The translations under genes and the position numbers were made by a program. Shown one piece after another: positions 12,712 through 14,136 of a DNA stretch of 14,136 nucleotides; positions within the stretch are counted from its first letter, which is position 1; each line of letters begins with the position of its first letter. The notes under the pieces are model-generated. The model was not told the origin of the DNA. It saw only the letters and a program-made list of their open reading frames with translations, and searched no databases. Origin of the DNA: Marinibacterium sp039179965 (GTDB lineage Bacteria; Pseudomonadota; Alphaproteobacteria; Rhodobacterales; Rhodobacteraceae); NCBI GenBank assembly GCA_039179965.1, contig JBCDEC010000118.1, positions 1 to 14,136 on the forward strand, written 5' to 3'.

Positions 12712-14008
12712 ATCGGCTGATATCGGTCGAGCGCATGAGTTCCCCAAGGTATTGTTCCACATAGGCCGCATCCACGGTGACGGTATCGCCGGACCGGTCG
12801 GGCGCTGTAAAGGACAGTTCTTCAAAGACCCGTTCGATCACGGTGTAAAGCCGTCGCGCGCCAATATTTTCGATGCTTTGGTTCACTTCCGCCGCGATCC
12901 GGGCCAGCGCGGCGATGCCGTCTTCGGTGAAGGTAACGGTCACCTCTTCGGTTTCCATCAGGGCGCTGTACTGGAGGGTCAGGGCGTTGTCTGTCTCGGT
13001 GAGGATCCGGACAAAATCGGCCTCGCTGAGGGCCTGCAATTCGACGCGGATCGGCAGACGGCCCTGCAACTCTGGCAACAGGTCCGACGGCTTGGCGATG
13101 TGAAAGGCGCCCGAGGCGATAAAGAGAATGTGGTCGGTTTTCACCGGGCCGTGCTTGGTCGACACGGTCGTGCCTTCGATCAGAGGCAGGAGGTCGCGTT
13201 GCACGCCCTCCCGGCTGACATCGCCGCCGCGCGTTTCGGCGCGGGCGCAGACCTTGTCGATTTCGTCGAGGAAGACGATGCCGTTCTGCGCCACGGACTC
13301 CATCGCGGTGCGGGTCACGGCTTCGTCGTCCAGCAGCTTGTCGGCCTCTTCGCCAATGAGCGCTTCATAACTTTGCGCGACGGTCATCTTGCGCCGGGTG
13401 GTGCGCGGGCCGAAGGCTTTGCCGAAGATGTCGCCAATGTTCATCATGCCCATTTGCGACCCCGGCTGGCCGGGCATCTCAAACATGGGGAACGGGTTGG
13501 AGGTATCGGCCAGATCAAGCTCGATTTCGGTCTCGTCCATCTCTCCGGAGCGCAGCTTCTTGCGAAACATCTCACGCGTGGTTTCGCGCGCGTCCGCTCC
13601 GGCGACTGCGGCGATCACCCGATCTTCCGCGGCCTGATGGGCGGCCGCCTTGACGTCTTCCCGCATCAGGGCGCGGGTCTGGACAATGGCGCTGTCGACC
13701 AAATCGCGGATGATCTGTTCCACATCCCGGCCGACATATCCGACCTCGGTGAATTTTGTGGCCTCGACCTTCAGAAACGGCGCCCGCGCCAGCTTGGCCA
13801 GGCGGCGGCTGATCTCGGTTTTGCCAACGCCGGTGGGACCGATCATGAGAATGTTCTTGGGATAGACTTCGTCGCGCAGATCGTCGGGCAATTGCTTGCG
13901 GCGCCACCGGTTGCGCAAGGCAACGGCCACAGCGCGTTTGGCATCTGCCTGGCCAACGATAAAGCGGTCCAACTCGCTGACAATTTCACGGGGTGTGAGG
14001 TCGGTCAT
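12701..14008 (-). CDS. hslU: ATP-dependent protease ATPase subunit HslU (ClpY)
   Basis: AAA+ unfoldase ring that feeds substrates to the HslV peptidase. The protein has 435 residues, the usual length. Walker A is GPTGVGKT (57-64). The pore loop GYVG (90-93) lies within EVGYVGRDVEQIIRDL, the family signature. Residues about 110-230 form the inserted I domain. Walker B is IVFLDEID (244-251), followed by IASGAFH (287-293), a sensor region, and the GARR (393-396) sensor-2 arginine. It ends in DISRYVL, matching the C-terminal tail (E. coli LSRFIL) that docks into HslV. AAAGGA precedes the ATG at about 6 bases. It lies 67 bases after hslV, separated by two hairpins, and overlaps the next gene by 11 bases. 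Confidence 0.97.
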   Translation of the reverse strand: MTDLTPREIVSELDRFIVGQADAKRAVAVALRNRWRRKQLPDDLRDEVYPKNILMIGPTGVGKTEISRRLAKLARAPFLKVEATKFTEVGYVGRDVEQIIRDLVDSAIVQTRALMREDVKAAAHQAAEDRVIAAVAGADARETTREMFRKKLRSGEMDETEIELDLADTSNPFPMFEMPGQPGSQMGMMNIGDIFGKAFGPRTTRRKMTVAQSYEALIGEEADKLLDDEAVTRTAMESVAQNGIVFLDEIDKVCARAETRGGDVSREGVQRDLLPLIEGTTVSTKHGPVKTDHILFIASGAFHIAKPSDLLPELQGRLPIRVELQALSEADFVRILTETDNALTLQYSALMETEEVTVTFTEDGIAALARIAAEVNQSIENIGARRLYTVIERVFEELSFTAPDRSGDTVTVDAAYVEQYLGELMRSTDISRYVL

Positions 14009-14025
14009 GTCGGGTCCTTTTGCCA

Positions 14026-14049
14026 GAGATTTTTCGTCCGAAAAATCTC
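14026..14049. repeat. perfect 11-bp inverted repeat in the hslV-hslU gap (nearer hslU)
   Basis: GAGATTTTTCG and CGAAAAATCTC flank a 2-base centre. On the coding strand it ends about 17 bases before the hslU ATG, just upstream of the ribosome-binding AAAGGA. Its A/T core stands out against GC-rich flanks. Confidence 0.8.
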
Positions 14050-14055
14050 AACCGG

Positions 14056-14076
14056 AGAATTTTCCCTGAAAATTCT
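14056..14076. repeat. perfect 9-bp inverted repeat at the end of hslV
   Basis: AGAATTTTC and GAAAATTCT flank a 3-base loop. The stem begins at the last base of the hslV stop codon. It resembles the neighbouring repeat in composition and size, only 6 bases away. With no T-run behind it on the coding strand, it is a weak candidate for an intrinsic terminator and a better one for an RNA processing or stabilising stem. Confidence 0.75.
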
Positions 14077-14136
14077 TAGCCGCCCAAAGTTTCGGTAATT
14101 ACGTTACCATTGGTATAGACGCAGATATCGGCCGCA
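14076..14136 (-). CDS. hslV: ATP-dependent protease peptidase subunit HslV (ClpQ), C-terminal end only
   Basis: Peptidase partner of HslU; the threonine active site lies outside the window. Only the last 19 codons plus the stop are present. They read AADICVYTNGNVITETLGG, which fits the HslV C-terminus (family pattern AAxICIYTNxNxxxExL). The position directly upstream of hslU on the same strand is the standard hslV-hslU order. The 67-base gap to hslU holds two perfect hairpins. The fragment is short, but motif and context agree. Confidence 0.88.
   Translation of the reverse strand, partial: AADICVYTNGNVITETLGG

Noticed and set aside
12602..14098. A 498-codon plus-strand open frame opposite hslU, longer than hslU itself
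   Set aside because: It is antisense to a clear HslU with every family motif; long open antisense frames are common in GC-rich genes. The translation is rich in His, Arg and Gly, matches no family I know, and has no ribosome site.
1..14136. Search for CRISPR arrays, insertion sequences, integrase or toxin-antitoxin genes, and rRNA or tRNA genes
   Set aside because: No evenly spaced direct repeats, transposase motifs, target-site duplications or structured RNA genes were seen; the window is a conserved core region.

Overview
This window looks like the chromosomal replication-origin neighbourhood of an alphaproteobacterium, most likely a member of the Rhodobacteraceae (Roseobacter group). Three things point there: the GC-rich coding style; the gene order hemJ-rho-mnmE-mnmG on one side and maf-aroE-coaE-dnaQ-secB-fxsA-Tim44-mltA-smr on the other; and a 456-base non-coding gap between the two arms carrying six TTATCC cores of DnaA boxes, all in the same orientation. 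A perfect 16-bp parS site lies about 3.2 kb from that gap. The species cannot be fixed from the sequence alone.

Layout. Bases 1-3453 are a leftward run (minus strand): hemJ (haem synthesis), rho (transcription termination), mnmE and the start of mnmG (tRNA wobble-uridine modification). The parS site overlaps the first codons of mnmG. Bases 3454-3909 hold the candidate oriC. Bases 3910-6602 are a rightward, translationally coupled operon: maf, aroE, coaE, dnaQ. The first two end in ATGA-type overlaps, and dnaQ starts inside the end of coaE. Bases 6603-6832 hold a large imperfect inverted repeat that should end transcription from both sides. secB and fxsA (6833-7904) run leftward and are divergent from a rightward envelope cluster at 8024-10363: a Tim44-like membrane protein, the lytic transglycosylase MltA and an Smr-domain protein. 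That cluster meets an oppositely oriented transporter gene stop-to-stop with no spacer. Bases 10364-14136 run leftward: the 3' end of hslV, hslU, a lipoprotein alpha/beta hydrolase and a major facilitator transporter.

How it fits together. The two arms next to the origin are read away from it, with the replication forks, and contain housekeeping functions (cofactor, shikimate and haem synthesis, replication proofreading, tRNA modification, termination). Further right are protein export (SecB), membrane and cell-wall genes, and the HslVU protease. There is no mobile element, CRISPR array, RNA gene or broken gene that I can support.

No new protein system is visible. The parts that ordinary gene annotation would miss are non-coding: the origin, the parS site embedded in mnmG, and a series of inverted repeats in the short gaps at 2938-2968, 6656-6749, 7938-7966, 11577-11596 and 14026-14076.
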